DNA of 64,000 nucleotides from Oscillospiraceae bacterium (GTDB taxonomy: Bacteria; Bacillota; Clostridia; Oscillospirales; Acutalibacteraceae), in NCBI GenBank assembly GCA_015066445.1, contig SVOK01000002.1, positions 62,001-126,000 of the forward strand, read 5' to 3'. Under the pieces are notes generated by a model that saw nothing but the letters and a program-made list of their open reading frames with translations, was not told the DNA's origin and made no database searches. Each line of letters starts with the position of its first letter. Position 1 is the first letter of the stretch. This document shows, piece by piece, positions 7,671 to 17,301 of this stretch. Made by a program: the position numbers and the translations under genes.

Positions 7671-8948
7671 TTACATATTTGCAGTCAACTTTTCGAGTAC
7701 GGCATATCGAACGGCTGTGCAGAGCACAACAGAAGCTGTTTTTATCTCCTCAACAGAAGGATATGAGGGGGCTATTCTGAGATTACTGTTCTTAGGGTCT
7801 TTGCCGTAAGGATAAGTGGCGCCTGCAGGGGTTAAAATCATACCCGCATTTGCACAAAGCTGTTCAACCCTTTTAGCACAGCCTTCAGGAACATAAAGGC
7901 TGATGAAATATCCGCCCTTGGGTTTGGTCCAATGAGCAACGCCTGTGTCAGCAAGCTGTTTATCCATTTCGTTTAAAACAGCTTCAAATTTGGGACGCAG
8001 AATTTCAGCATGCTTTTTCATATGCGCCTTAACATCATCTAAATTATGAAGCAGGCGTGCGTGGCGAAGCTGATTAAGCTTATCAGGACCTATTGTCTGA
8101 TACTTCATTCTTCCTTTTAAAAGTGCCACATTATTCGGGCTTGCTGCCTCTGCTGCAACACCTGCACCCGGGAAGGTGATTTTTGAAGTAGAAGTAAAGA
8201 TAATGGGTAAATCGGGATTACCTGCCTTTACACATTCAGTATAAATGTTTAAGAGCTTATCACCCTCGTCATATAAATCGTGAACAACATAAGCATTATC
8301 CCAGAATATACGGAAATCACCAGCGGCAGGTTTTAACGCTGCCATACGGCGAACAACATTGTCGCTATAGGTGATACCCTCGGGGTTGGAATATTTAGGA
8401 ACACACCAGATTCCCTTAACCTTTTCATCTTTTACCAGTTCTTCAACAACGTCCATATCAGGACCTTCTTCGGTGGTAGGAACAGGAATAAGCTCAAAGC
8501 CGAAATATTCGGTAATGGCGAAGTGGCGGTCGTAACCGGGGACAGGGCACAAGAACTTAAGGCCGTCCTGTCTGCCCCAAGGCTCACCGCCCATACCGTG
8601 TGTCATAGCCTGAGCGATAGTATCAAACATCATATTAAGAGATGAATTACCGCCCACTATAATCTGGTCGGGCTCTAACTCTAAAATGTTTGCAAAAAGG
8701 TTTTTAAGCTCGGCAAGACCGTCAAGTCCGCCATAGTTACGGCAGTCTATCCCACTAATATTCTTAAAGCCTGTGTCATTGCCAACCAAATCAAACATTT
8801 TCTCACTTAAATCCATATTGTCAAATCCGGGCTTACCTCTGGACATATCAAGCGATAAATGCATTGAACGCAGATGCTCGTATTCGGCTCTGACAGCACT
8901 GAATTCTGCCGCCAGCTCCTCTTTACTCATTTTATAATAATTGGACAT
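7671..8948 (-). CDS. Class I PLP-dependent aminotransferase (aspartate aminotransferase, Ic-like)
   Basis: The 425-residue protein has the fold-type I layout: an N-terminal MSRGKPGF motif (around residue 35), VVGGNSSL-like cofactor loop at about 99, a YSNPEGITYS segment near 200, DNAYVVHDL near 225, the PLP lysine in STSKITFPGAG near 255, and a C-terminal NLRIAPSYP arginine that binds the substrate carboxylate. The STSKITF context resembles the Corynebacterium-type aspartate aminotransferases (subgroup Ic) rather than AspC. It starts 19 bases after thrS and shares its T-box leader, so it may be induced when charged tRNA-Thr is low, perhaps to supply aspartate for threonine synthesis. That role is an inference. 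Confidence 0.87.
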   Translation of the reverse strand: MSNYYKMSKEELAAEFSAVRAEYEHLRSMHLSLDMSRGKPGFDNMDLSEKMFDLVGNDTGFKNISGIDCRNYGGLDGLAELKNLFANILELEPDQIIVGGNSSLNMMFDTIAQAMTHGMGGEPWGRQDGLKFLCPVPGYDRHFAITEYFGFELIPVPTTEEGPDMDVVEELVKDEKVKGIWCVPKYSNPEGITYSDNVVRRMAALKPAAGDFRIFWDNAYVVHDLYDEGDKLLNIYTECVKAGNPDLPIIFTSTSKITFPGAGVAAEAASPNNVALLKGRMKYQTIGPDKLNQLRHARLLHNLDDVKAHMKKHAEILRPKFEAVLNEMDKQLADTGVAHWTKPKGGYFISLYVPEGCAKRVEQLCANAGMILTPAGATYPYGKDPKNSNLRIAPSYPSVEEIKTASVVLCTAVRYAVLEKLTANM

Positions 8949-8967
8949 AGATATAACCTCGTAAAAA

Positions 8968-10914
8968 TTATTTAATTGCTTTGGTTTCGATTTCTTCTAC
9001 TGCCATACCGATAAAGTCGGCTGTGTTCATAGTGCCAAGGTCGCCGTCCTCACCTCTGCGACGAACTGAAACAGCGCCGTTTTCTACCTCACTGTCGCCA
9101 ATAATAAGCATATAAGGCACTTTTTGTAATCTTGCTTCTCTGATTTTGTAACCGATTTTTTCATTGCGGTCATCTAATTCTACACGCATACCCTTAGCTT
9201 CAAGCTGTTTTTTAACATCGTAAGCATAGTCAAGATGGCGGTCTGCGATGGGGAGAATTTTAACCTGTGTGGGAGCGAGCCACGTCGGGAATGCGCCTGC
9301 ATATTTTTCAATAAGCAACGCAAGAGTTCTTTCATAACAACCAATAGATGTACGGTGAATGATATAAGGATTCTTCTTAACACCATCACGGTCAACATAT
9401 TCCATACCGAATTTTTCAGCTAACATCTGGTCTATCTGGATAGTGATAAGAGTATCTTCCTTACCGTAAACATTCTTAATTTGTATATCAAGCTTAGGAC
9501 CGTAGAATGCAGCCTCACCGATACCAACTTTATAAGGAATCTCAAGATGGTCAAGAATCTTCTTCATCATATCCTGAGCCTCGTCCCACTGCTCGGGAGT
9601 GCCGATATACTTTTCGGTATCGTTAGGATCCCACTGTGAGAAACGGTAGGAAACATCCTCATAAAGACCCAAGGTCTTAAGCATAAATATTGCAAGCTCT
9701 AAAGAGCCTCTGAATTCGTCCTCTAACTGCTCAGGAGTACAAATAAGATGGCCCTCTGAAATAGTGAACTGACGAACACGGATAAGACCGTGCATTTCGC
9801 CCGATTCCTCATTGCGGAAAAGGGTTGAAGTCTCGCCATATCTAAGAGGTAAATCTCTGTAAGAACGGGCACGGTTTAAATATGCCTGATACTGGAACGG
9901 GCAGGTCATAGGACGGAGCGCAAAGCATTCCTTTGTCTCGTCATAAGGGTCGCCTAAAACGAACATACCGTCAAGATAGTGATCCCAGTGGCCTGAAATT
10001 TTGTAAAGGTCACGCTTAGCCATAAGAGGAGTCTTTGTTCTGAGCCAGCCTCTTCTTTCCTCCTCGTCCTCAACGAAACGCTGAAGAATCTGAAGAATTT
10101 TTGTGCCCTTAGGAAGCATAATAGGAAGTCCCTGACCGATGCAGTCAACTGTGGCGAAAAGCTCCAATTCACGACCGAGTTTATTGTGGTCACGCTTTTT
10201 AGCTTCTTCAAGCATAGTAAGGTGAGCTTCCAATTCGCTGGCCTTGGGGAAAGCGGTACCGTAAACTCGGCAGAGCATTTTTTTGCTTGAATCGCCTCTC
10301 CAATAAGCGCCTGTAGCTGAAGTCAGCTTAAACGCCTTTACAGGAGCTGTGGACATAAGGTGTGCGCCTGCGCAAAGGTCAGTGAAGTCTCCCTGAGAAT
10401 AAAGAGAAATATCTTCGCCCTCGGGGATACCCTCAGCTAATTCCACCTTGTAATCCTCGCCCTTATTCTTAAAATATTCAATAGCCTCGTCTCTTGTCAT
10501 TGTGAAGCGCTCGAGCTTTATATCCTCTTTAACGATTTTTTTCATCTCGGCTTCGATTTTTGCGAGGTCATCGGGAGTGAAGCTCTCTTCCACATCAAAG
10601 TCATAATAGAAGCCATCGTCAACAGCGGGACCGATAGCTAATTTTGTGTTGGGAAAAAGGCGCTTTACAGCCTGAGCTAAAATATGAGAAGCGGTGTGAC
10701 GGAAGGTCCATCTGCCGTATTCATCATCAAAAGTAAGGATTTCTAAAGCACAATCCTCGCAAAGCTCTGTTCTGAGATCTGCATTTTCGCCGTTTATTCT
10801 TACAGCGCAAGCGGATTTTGCTAATCCCATACTGATTTCCTTTGCAACCTCATAAGCGGTTATGCCCTTTGGAAATTCCTTGACAACATCGCCTTTTAAT
10901 GTTACTTTAATCAT
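8968..10914 (-). CDS. thrS: Threonyl-tRNA synthetase
   Basis: Charges tRNA-Thr. The 648-residue protein shows the complete bacterial layout: an N-terminal TGS domain (1-61), the editing domain with HTASHILAQ (73-81) and a later cysteine-histidine pair, the class II catalytic core with motif 2 in FRNEESGEMHGLIRVRQF, and a C-terminal anticodon-binding domain with VPYMLIIGD. A GGAGGT ribosome site precedes the ATG. It is the first gene after a T-box leader that should read through when tRNA-Thr is uncharged, and it is followed at 19 bases by an aminotransferase. Confidence 0.97.
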   Translation of the reverse strand: MIKVTLKGDVVKEFPKGITAYEVAKEISMGLAKSACAVRINGENADLRTELCEDCALEILTFDDEYGRWTFRHTASHILAQAVKRLFPNTKLAIGPAVDDGFYYDFDVEESFTPDDLAKIEAEMKKIVKEDIKLERFTMTRDEAIEYFKNKGEDYKVELAEGIPEGEDISLYSQGDFTDLCAGAHLMSTAPVKAFKLTSATGAYWRGDSSKKMLCRVYGTAFPKASELEAHLTMLEEAKKRDHNKLGRELELFATVDCIGQGLPIMLPKGTKILQILQRFVEDEEERRGWLRTKTPLMAKRDLYKISGHWDHYLDGMFVLGDPYDETKECFALRPMTCPFQYQAYLNRARSYRDLPLRYGETSTLFRNEESGEMHGLIRVRQFTISEGHLICTPEQLEDEFRGSLELAIFMLKTLGLYEDVSYRFSQWDPNDTEKYIGTPEQWDEAQDMMKKILDHLEIPYKVGIGEAAFYGPKLDIQIKNVYGKEDTLITIQIDQMLAEKFGMEYVDRDGVKKNPYIIHRTSIGCYERTLALLIEKYAGAFPTWLAPTQVKILPIADRHLDYAYDVKKQLEAKGMRVELDDRNEKIGYKIREARLQKVPYMLIIGDSEVENGAVSVRRRGEDGDLGTMNTADFIGMAVEEIETKAIK

Positions 10915-10943
10915 TTATTTTACCTCCAGATTTAAATCAAAAT

Positions 10944-10985
10944 AAAAAAACCGCCCTGAAAGACAAATATAGTCTTTCGGGACGG
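10944..10985 (-). terminator. T-box regulated terminator
   Basis: A 14-position stem (10951-10964 with 10972-10985, one wobble and one mismatch) is followed on the minus strand by seven T residues (10950-10944). It is the attenuator of the thrS leader. Confidence 0.9.
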
Positions 10986-11279
10986 AGTAAATCATATCTT
11001 CTCCGCGGTTCCACCCGCTTTTTTAACACTCGCCACACGCAGCACACCAATTTACATTCAAAAGAAATGCATTGGCTTTTAAATAAGATTATTAAAAATC
11101 TATGTGGTCAAATGTTCACTCATCATACCCTTAACGCAGGTGCTACGTCTGTGTTTTTTACCCACAGCGCTCAAAGGTGGTTTTCATTTTACCCTTTTCT
11201 ATGCAGACTTCCAGCCAATGACCTGCATTCTCTTTAAGAAGCATAGATAAAACTACTGTCCTTTTCAAAGCTTTACTAA
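10944..11279 (-). promoter_or_regulatory. T-box leader (threonine) controlling thrS
   Basis: The minus strand carries the T-box signature AGCGGGTGGAACCGCGG (11019-11003). Upstream is a stem I region with the AGAGAATGCAGG / GGCTGGAAGTCTGCAT distal elements and the closing segment ACCACCTTTGAGCGC. The specifier is most simply read as ACC (11181-11179), a threonine codon, which agrees with the downstream thrS. The leader ends in the terminator at 10944-10985; the T-box bulge would pair with uncharged tRNA to favour the antiterminator. Confidence 0.95.
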
Positions 11280-11285
11280 TTAACT

Positions 11286-11314
11286 ATAATACAGCTTTTT
11301 AAAAATATTGTCAA
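11286..11314 (-). promoter_or_regulatory. Promoter of the thrS T-box transcript
   Basis: Minus-strand TTGACA (11314-11309), 17-base spacer, TATTAT (11291-11286). The -35 is a perfect match; transcription would start just before stem I of the T-box. Confidence 0.82.
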
Positions 11315-11396
11315 GGTTTTTTTGTTTTTTAAGCCACATCTGATAATTTACAGACTTTAGTTTAATAATTTGACCTATAAAATCTTTAAATACCTA

Positions 11397-11426
11397 TTTA
11401 CATTATAAGTTATTTTATGGTATAAT
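11397..11426 (+). promoter_or_regulatory. Promoter of the lepA operon
   Basis: TTTACA (11397-11402), 18-base spacer, TATAAT (11421-11426), with an extended TGG immediately before the -10. It is about 36 bases upstream of the lepA start. Confidence 0.7.
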
Positions 11427-11461
11427 ATCTTGATTAATTTTTTTAATAATAGGAGAAATAT

Positions 11462-13267
11462 ATGTCCTTTCCGTTAGACAGAATCAGAAATTTTTGCATT
11501 GTAGCACATATCGACCACGGCAAATCCACCCTTGCTGACCGACTTTTAGAGCTTACACAGTCGGTAGCGGAGCGAGATATGGAGGAGCAGATACTTGACA
11601 GTATGGATTTGGAGCGTGAGCGTGGTATCACCATTAAAGCGCACGCTGTAACCCTTTATTATACTGCGTCGGACGGTATCGAATATGAGCTTAATTTAAT
11701 AGATACTCCCGGTCACGTGGACTTTAATTATGAGGTTTCACGTTCTCTTGCTGCGTGTGAGGGAGCGGTGCTTATTGTTGACGCTTCTCAGGGAATTGAA
11801 GCGCAGACCTTAGCTAACACTTATCTTGCGGTTGACCACGGACTTGAAATACTCCCTGTAATCAATAAAATTGACCTACCCTCTGCCGAGCCTGAAAGAG
11901 TTAAAAACGAGATAGAGGATATTATCGGTATTCCTGCTGATACAGCACCCTTGGTTTCAGCTAAAACCGGTATTAATATTGAAGAGGTTTTAGAACGTAT
12001 AGTTACAGATATCCCCGCTCCAAAAGGGGATATAAATGCACCTTTATCTGCACTTATATTTGACTCTTACTATGATCCTTACAAGGGAGTTATAGTTTAT
12101 TTCCGTGTTATGGGCGGTAAAATCAAGAGCGGAGACAAAATTAAAATGATGGCAACAGGCGCCGAGTTTGATATTGTTGAGCTTGGAAGAAAAAGGGCTA
12201 CTTCGCTTGAGCCTTGCGATGTTTTAGAGGTTGGCGAGGTTGGTTATTTAGCAGCTTCTATTAAAACTGTTAGCGAAGCACGTGTGGGTGATACTATTAC
12301 TTTGGCAGAAGCTCCTGCCGCCGCTCCGCTTGCAGGCTACAGAAAGGTTAACCCTGTTGTTTTCTGCGGTATTTACCCTGCTGACGGCGCAAAATATCCA
12401 GACCTTAGAGATGCTCTTGATAAATTACAGCTTAATGACGCTTCACTCCTTTTCGAGCCTGAAAGCTCCAATGCGTTGGGCTTTGGTTTCCGTTGCGGTT
12501 TCTTGGGACTTCTTCATATGGAAATTATTCAGGAAAGATTGGAAAGAGAGTATAATCTCGACCTTGTGACTACAGCGCCCAGTGTTGAATACAAATTTGT
12601 GCTGACTTCGGGTGAGGAATTAACGGTTGATAACCCCACAAATTACCCTGACCCTGCAGTTATTGCCGAGGCATTAGAGCCGGTTGCAGATGTGCATATT
12701 TACAGCCCAAGCGACTATGTCGGCACAATTATGCAGCTTTGTGAGGAGCGACGTGGCGTTTATACCGATATGAAGTATATGGGAGACCGTGTTGATATTC
12801 ACTATGTTATGCCAATGGGTGAAATTGTTTACGATTTCTTTGATGCTTTAAAATCCCGCACAAAGGGTTATGCGAGCTATGACTACGAGACTAAGGGATA
12901 CGAAAAATCAAAGCTTGTTAAGCTTGATGTTATGCTTGCAGGCGATGTTGTGGACGCACTTTCTTTTATAGTTCATTCTGACAATGCTTATGCGAGAGCA
13001 CGCAAAATTGCAGAAAAGCTTAAGGACTTTATTCCAAGACAGCTTTTTGAAGTTCCCATTCAGGTTGCGGTTTCAGGCAAAATTATAGCAAGAGAAACGG
13101 TTAAAGCGCTTAGAAAAGACGTTCTTGCAAAGTGCTACGGCGGTGATATTACCCGTAAGAAGAAGCTTCTTGAAAAGCAAAAAGAGGGTAAGAAGCGTAT
13201 GAGAAAATTAGGCTCTGTTGAAGTGCCTCAGGAAGCATTTATGGCAGTATTAAAGCTTGACGAATAA
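11462..13267 (+). CDS. lepA: Elongation factor 4 (LepA), ribosome back-translocase GTPase
   Basis: A translational GTPase that acts on stalled or mis-translocated ribosomes. The G motifs are complete: AHIDHGKST (G1, residues 15-23), the switch II segment DTPGHVDF and NKID for guanine specificity (about 133-136). The C-terminal LepA-specific domain ends in [18 protein letters not shown], diagnostic for EF4. Its 601 residues are normal. The start has an AGGAGA ribosome site and a promoter. It heads a plus-strand run with a VanY-like peptidase, a DUF1846 protein and an amino-acid symporter. Confidence 0.97.
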   Translation: MSFPLDRIRNFCIVAHIDHGKSTLADRLLELTQSVAERDMEEQILDSMDLERERGITIKAHAVTLYYTASDGIEYELNLIDTPGHVDFNYEVSRSLAACEGAVLIVDASQGIEAQTLANTYLAVDHGLEILPVINKIDLPSAEPERVKNEIEDIIGIPADTAPLVSAKTGINIEEVLERIVTDIPAPKGDINAPLSALIFDSYYDPYKGVIVYFRVMGGKIKSGDKIKMMATGAEFDIVELGRKRATSLEPCDVLEVGEVGYLAASIKTVSEARVGDTITLAEAPAAAPLAGYRKVNPVVFCGIYPADGAKYPDLRDALDKLQLNDASLLFEPESSNALGFGFRCGFLGLLHMEIIQERLEREYNLDLVTTAPSVEYKFVLTSGEELTVDNPTNYPDPAVIAEALEPVADVHIYSPSDYVGTIMQLCEERRGVYTDMKYMGDRVDIHYVMPMGEIVYDFFDALKSRTKGYASYDYETKGYEKSKLVKLDVMLAGDVVDALSFIVHSDNAYARARKIAEKLKDFIPRQLFEVPIQVAVSGKIIARETVKALRKDVLAKCYGGDITRKKKLLEKQKEGKKRMRKLGSVEVPQEAFMAVLKLDE

Positions 13268-13279
13268 GAGGTTTTAATT

Positions 13280-14146
13280 ATGACTGAAAGACAAATCGCA
13301 CGAAGAAAGGCAATTATCAGAAGAAGAATTTTCTTAGGTGTTTGCTTTGCTGTGTTAGCACTTATTGTTGCACTTTTGATTTTTATGATAACAGCTATAT
13401 TTTCTGACGATGATAAAGGTAAAGACAATAGTAGCGATATACCTGTGAGCAGCATCTCTTCTGATACAGATTCATCGGAAAATCAATCGAGTGACGATAA
13501 TGAAAGCAACAACTCTGAATCAATGCCCGATACTGTAAATGGACTTGATGCTAATTTCAGTAGTCTATTGCTTGTTAACGGTGAAAACCCGCTGCCTGAA
13601 ACTTATGATAGCGAGGTAAGGCAATATCTTGTGGAGATTGACCCACAGTATCGTAATAATAATTATGTTACTCAAATTCATAAGGATGTTTATCCTTATA
13701 TAACTGCTATGGTGGCTGCCGCTCAGGCGGACGGCGTTGATTTAAGAGTATGGTCACCTTTCAGAAGCTATGCTATACAAAACGATTTGTTCCAAAAGCA
13801 GGTGGCACGTGTCGGCGGTGATGAAGAAAAAGCTGCAACCGTTGTTGCAAGGCCGGGAACCAGTGAGCATAACACAGGTCTTTGCGCTGACTTTAATATG
13901 GCAAGTGATGCCTTTGAAAACACTAAAATGTACAGTTGGATGGTAGAAAACGCTGAGGATTACGGCTTTATTATGCGTTACAGAAAGGATAAACAGCCGA
14001 TTACAGGCGTTATTCACGAGTCCTGGCATTGGCGTTTTGTTGGTATTAATCACGCAAAACAAATCAACAAATTGGATATGTGCCTTGAAGAATATGTTGA
14101 GTATCTTGAAAAGCAAAAAAATAATACAAATAAAAAAGAGAATTAA
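13280..14146 (+). CDS. Membrane-anchored VanY-type D-alanyl-D-alanine carboxypeptidase
   Basis: A zinc peptidase of the M15B family that trims the terminal D-Ala from peptidoglycan stem peptides, outside the membrane. A basic N-terminus is followed by one membrane helix (about 18-40) and a low-complexity Ser/Asp/Asn linker (42-86). The catalytic domain has SEHNTGLCADF (His197 and Asp204 as zinc ligands) and HESWHWRF (catalytic Glu247, ligand His250). It starts 12 bases after lepA with an AGAGG ribosome site. Presence of the VanY fold does not itself mean glycopeptide resistance; no vanH, vanA or vanX homologues are nearby. Confidence 0.9.
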   Translation: MTERQIARRKAIIRRRIFLGVCFAVLALIVALLIFMITAIFSDDDKGKDNSSDIPVSSISSDTDSSENQSSDDNESNNSESMPDTVNGLDANFSSLLLVNGENPLPETYDSEVRQYLVEIDPQYRNNNYVTQIHKDVYPYITAMVAAAQADGVDLRVWSPFRSYAIQNDLFQKQVARVGGDEEKAATVVARPGTSEHNTGLCADFNMASDAFENTKMYSWMVENAEDYGFIMRYRKDKQPITGVIHESWHWRFVGINHAKQINKLDMCLEEYVEYLEKQKNNTNKKEN

Positions 14147-14164
14147 CAATCTGGGGATAATTTT

Positions 14165-15646
14165 ATGAAAAAAGGGTTTGACAATAAAAAATATATCGAG
14201 CTACAGTCGCAGAATATCAGAGACAGAATAGCTCAGTTTGGCGGCAAGCTTTATATGGAGTTTGGCGGCAAGCTTTTTGACGATTACCACGCCGCAAGAG
14301 TGCTTCCGGGCTTTGAGCCTGATGCAAAGGTTAAAATGCTTTTGGAGCTTAAGGACGATGCTGAAATAGTAATCGTTATTAATGCTGACGCCATTGAAAA
14401 GAACAAGCGCAGAGGCGATCTTGGTATTACTTATGATCTTGAAACTCTTCGCCTTATTGACGCTTTCCGTGAAATAGGTCTTTATGTTGGCAGTGTTGTT
14501 ATCACCTGCTATACAGGTCAGCCCTTGGCGCAAAGCTTTGAAAAGAGACTGACGTCTTTGGGAATCAAGGTTTACCGCCATTATCCGATACCTGATTATC
14601 CCTCAAATATTCCGCTTATTGTAAGCGAAGATGGTTTTGGTAAAAATGATTATATTGAAACAACCCGTCAATTAGTTGTTGTAACAGCGCCCGGACCCGG
14701 CAGCGGTAAAATGGCTACCTGCCTTTCTCAGCTTTATCACGAGCATAAGCGGGGAATTACCGCAGGCTATGCTAAGTTTGAAACATTTCCTATCTGGAGC
14801 ATTCCGCTCAAGCACCCCGTTAATGTGGCGTATGAGGCGGCAACTGCAGACCTTAATGACGTTAATATGATAGACCCCTTCCATTTAGAGGCTTATGGGG
14901 AAACTACCGTAAACTATAACAGAGATATTGAAATTTTCCCTGTTCTTAATTCGATGCTTGAAAGTATTCTTGGAGAGTCACCCTATAAAAGTCCTACAGA
15001 TATGGGCGTTAATATGGCGGGCTTTGCTATTTGTGATGATGAAGCGGTAAGATATGCGGCTAAGCAGGAGATTATAAGAAGATACTATGCGGCGCTTGTT
15101 AATGCCCGTCAGGGTATGGGCGAGGCTTCGGACTCGGCTAAAATAGAGCTTCTTATGAAGCAGGTGGGCACTAATGTTAATGACCGTCCTGTTGTAAATG
15201 CCGCTCTTAAAAAGGCGGAGGATACAGGTGCTCCAGCTGTTGCATTAGAGCTTCCTGACGGTACTATAATCACCGGCAAAACCTCGAGTCTTTTGGGTGC
15301 TTCGGCATCGCTTTTGCTTAACTGCTTAAAGGTTCTGGCAGGAATACCCGATGATATTAATCTTATTTCTCCTACCATAATTGAGCCAATACAAAAGCTT
15401 AAAACCGAGATTATGGGCAACCATAATCCAAGACTTCATATGGACGAGATTTTAATTGCGCTTTCTATCTGCGCTGCAACAAGCGATACAGCACGCAAGG
15501 CGCTTGACCACGCATATAAGCTTGAGGGCATGGAGGCTCATTCCAGTGTTATTTTATCCCGAGTGGACGAAAATGTTTTCAGAAAGCTCGGTATTAATAT
15601 AACCTTTGAGCCTAAGTATCAGACCAAAAAGCTTTATCACAACTAG
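14165..15646 (+). CDS. DUF1846 family protein
   Basis: A 493-residue cytosolic protein beginning MKKGFDNKKYIELQSQNI, with the repeated segment GGKLYMEFGGKLFDDYHAARVLPGF characteristic of DUF1846. A VVVTAPGPGSGKMATCLSQ stretch near residue 178 resembles a phosphate-binding loop and suggests nucleotide binding. The family is widespread in Firmicutes and structurally known, but I know of no established reaction. It lies 18 bases after the VanY-like gene. The stop codon is TAG, which shows that amber is used for termination in this genome. Confidence 0.88.
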   Translation: MKKGFDNKKYIELQSQNIRDRIAQFGGKLYMEFGGKLFDDYHAARVLPGFEPDAKVKMLLELKDDAEIVIVINADAIEKNKRRGDLGITYDLETLRLIDAFREIGLYVGSVVITCYTGQPLAQSFEKRLTSLGIKVYRHYPIPDYPSNIPLIVSEDGFGKNDYIETTRQLVVVTAPGPGSGKMATCLSQLYHEHKRGITAGYAKFETFPIWSIPLKHPVNVAYEAATADLNDVNMIDPFHLEAYGETTVNYNRDIEIFPVLNSMLESILGESPYKSPTDMGVNMAGFAICDDEAVRYAAKQEIIRRYYAALVNARQGMGEASDSAKIELLMKQVGTNVNDRPVVNAALKKAEDTGAPAVALELPDGTIITGKTSSLLGASASLLLNCLKVLAGIPDDINLISPTIIEPIQKLKTEIMGNHNPRLHMDEILIALSICAATSDTARKALDHAYKLEGMEAHSSVILSRVDENVFRKLGINITFEPKYQTKKLYHN

Positions 15647-15687
15647 GGTGAATAATCCGAACTCTGTTTTAAAAAGGTGGATTTTCT

Positions 15688-17088
15688 GTGTTAGAAAAAT
15701 TCTCTGCGGTTATAAGTGATGCACTTTATAGCTATATTTTAATTATCATTTTAGTTTTGGGTGGTTTGTACTTTACTTTCAGAACAAAATTTGTACAGAT
15801 AAGAATGCTTGGTGAACAGCTTCGTGCTGTTACCGAAAAGCCTCGGAACGGTAAGGGAGTCTCTTCCTTTCAGGCACTTATGGTTTCAACCGCCTCACGT
15901 GTTGGAACAGGTAATATAATCGGTGTTTCTACCGCTATTTGTATCGGTGGTTACGGTTCGGTTTTCTGGATGTGGGTTATAGCTATTGTGGGTAGTGCTT
16001 CGGCTTTTATCGAAAGCACGTTGGCACAAATTTATAAAAAAAGAGGGCCCGACGGAAGTACAGGTGGCCCTGCATATTATATAGAGGCCTTATGCAAAAA
16101 GCGTTGGCTTGCAGTAATTTTCACTGTTTTTCTTATCCTCACATACGGCTTTGGTTTTAATATGCTGGCTTCTTATAATTTGCAGTCAACCTTTTCAGTT
16201 TATAAGTTTTATAACGAGAAATACACTGCATGGATTATAGGTTTCATAGTCGCAGCTATTGTATGCTACTGTCTTATTGGCGGCGGCAAGCGTATAATCA
16301 AAGTAACAAGCTTTTTAGTACCCTTTATGGGCGTGGCATATATTCTTGTAGCCTTGCTCGTAATTGTGCTTAATATAGGTCTTTTGCCGGATATACTTTC
16401 AAGAATTTTTACTGAAGCGTTTGATTTCAAGGCAATTTTCGGAGGCTTTAGCGGCTCTTGTGTTATGTACGGTATTAAGAGAGGACTTTTCAGCAATGAA
16501 GCGGGTGTTGGTTCTGCGCCGAACGCTTCCGCATCGGCTGAGGTTGAGCACCCTGTAAAGCAGGGGCTTGTGCAGGTTTTATCGGTATTTATTGATACTA
16601 TTTTGGTTTGCAGCGCTACTGCGTTTATGTGCCTTTGTTCCGGTATTGAGCCTAATGCGGATATCTCGGGTGCACAGTATGTTCAGGATTCTTTGGGGAG
16701 TGTGTTAGGCACTTTCGGTCCTATTTTTATCACTGTTGCAATGATTTTATTTGCTTTTACCACTCTGCTTGGAAATCTTTATTATGTGGACAAGGGTATT
16801 TTCTATCTTTTGGGACACGAGCCGAGCAAAAAATTCAAGCTCATATACAGAATAATCGCTTCTCTTGTTATATTTGCAGGCGCAGGCTTAAGCGCTGACC
16901 TTTTGTGGAATATTGCGGATATTACAATGGGCGGTATGACCCTTATAAATATGCCCGTAATAATTATTTTAAGCAAGTATGCAATAAGGGCTTTAAAGGA
17001 TTACGAAACCAAACGCAAAAATGGTAAAAAGCTTAATTTTTTTGTCGCGGATATAGACTTACCGCATAAAGTGGATTATTGGAATTAA
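15688..17088 (+). CDS. Alanine/glycine:cation symporter (AGCS family)
   Basis: Imports alanine or glycine with sodium. The 466-residue protein is strongly hydrophobic with about 10-11 membrane helices. It shows the family signatures TASRVGTGNIIGVSTAI (about 70-86), GGPAYYIE (about 128-135) and RGLFSNEAGVGSAPNASA (about 263-280). The start codon is GTG at 15688, supported by AGGTGG seven bases upstream; no closer ATG fits. It is the last gene before the terminator at 17117-17153. A D-alanine-releasing VanY-like enzyme upstream in the same run makes alanine recovery a plausible, unproven link. Confidence 0.93.
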   Translation: MLEKFSAVISDALYSYILIIILVLGGLYFTFRTKFVQIRMLGEQLRAVTEKPRNGKGVSSFQALMVSTASRVGTGNIIGVSTAICIGGYGSVFWMWVIAIVGSASAFIESTLAQIYKKRGPDGSTGGPAYYIEALCKKRWLAVIFTVFLILTYGFGFNMLASYNLQSTFSVYKFYNEKYTAWIIGFIVAAIVCYCLIGGGKRIIKVTSFLVPFMGVAYILVALLVIVLNIGLLPDILSRIFTEAFDFKAIFGGFSGSCVMYGIKRGLFSNEAGVGSAPNASASAEVEHPVKQGLVQVLSVFIDTILVCSATAFMCLCSGIEPNADISGAQYVQDSLGSVLGTFGPIFITVAMILFAFTTLLGNLYYVDKGIFYLLGHEPSKKFKLIYRIIASLVIFAGAGLSADLLWNIADITMGGMTLINMPVIIILSKYAIRALKDYETKRKNGKKLNFFVADIDLPHKVDYWN

Positions 17089-17116
17089 AAGTGTTATATT
17101 ATAAATATTAAAGATT

Positions 17117-17153
17117 AAAGGTCTGCACCGTTTTAAATCGGTACAGACCTTTT
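17117..17153 (+). terminator. Terminator after the AGCS symporter
   Basis: A stem of AAAGGTCTG and ACCG (17117-17130, one internal mismatch) pairs with CGGT and CAGACCTTT (17139-17152), followed by TTTCATTTTG. Confidence 0.85.
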
Positions 17154-17253
17154 CATTTTGTTATTGAGATTATAAATTGAAGTTTAGTGGCGTGCGGGTT
17201 GTGGCATGAACGACAAAGCTGTGAATTTAATCTCAGCTATATTTTTATTTTAA

Positions 17254-17280
17254 CGGGCTGTCGAGACGCCAGCCCCTACA
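17254..17280. repeat. Imperfect palindrome ending CCCCTACA, copy 1
   Basis: GGGCTG (17255-17260) pairs with CAGCCC (17270-17275), followed by CTACA. It resembles two further elements at 22.2 and 23.4 kb, all in spacers of the polC operon. On the minus strand, its tail is not T-rich enough for a convincing terminator. Confidence 0.55.
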
Positions 17281-17301
17281 ATATTCCCAATCCTTTCAAA
17301 T

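Noticed and set aside
13280-14146. Part of a vancomycin-resistance cluster
   Set aside because: Only a VanY-like carboxypeptidase is present; no VanH/A/X or VanRS homologues flank it.
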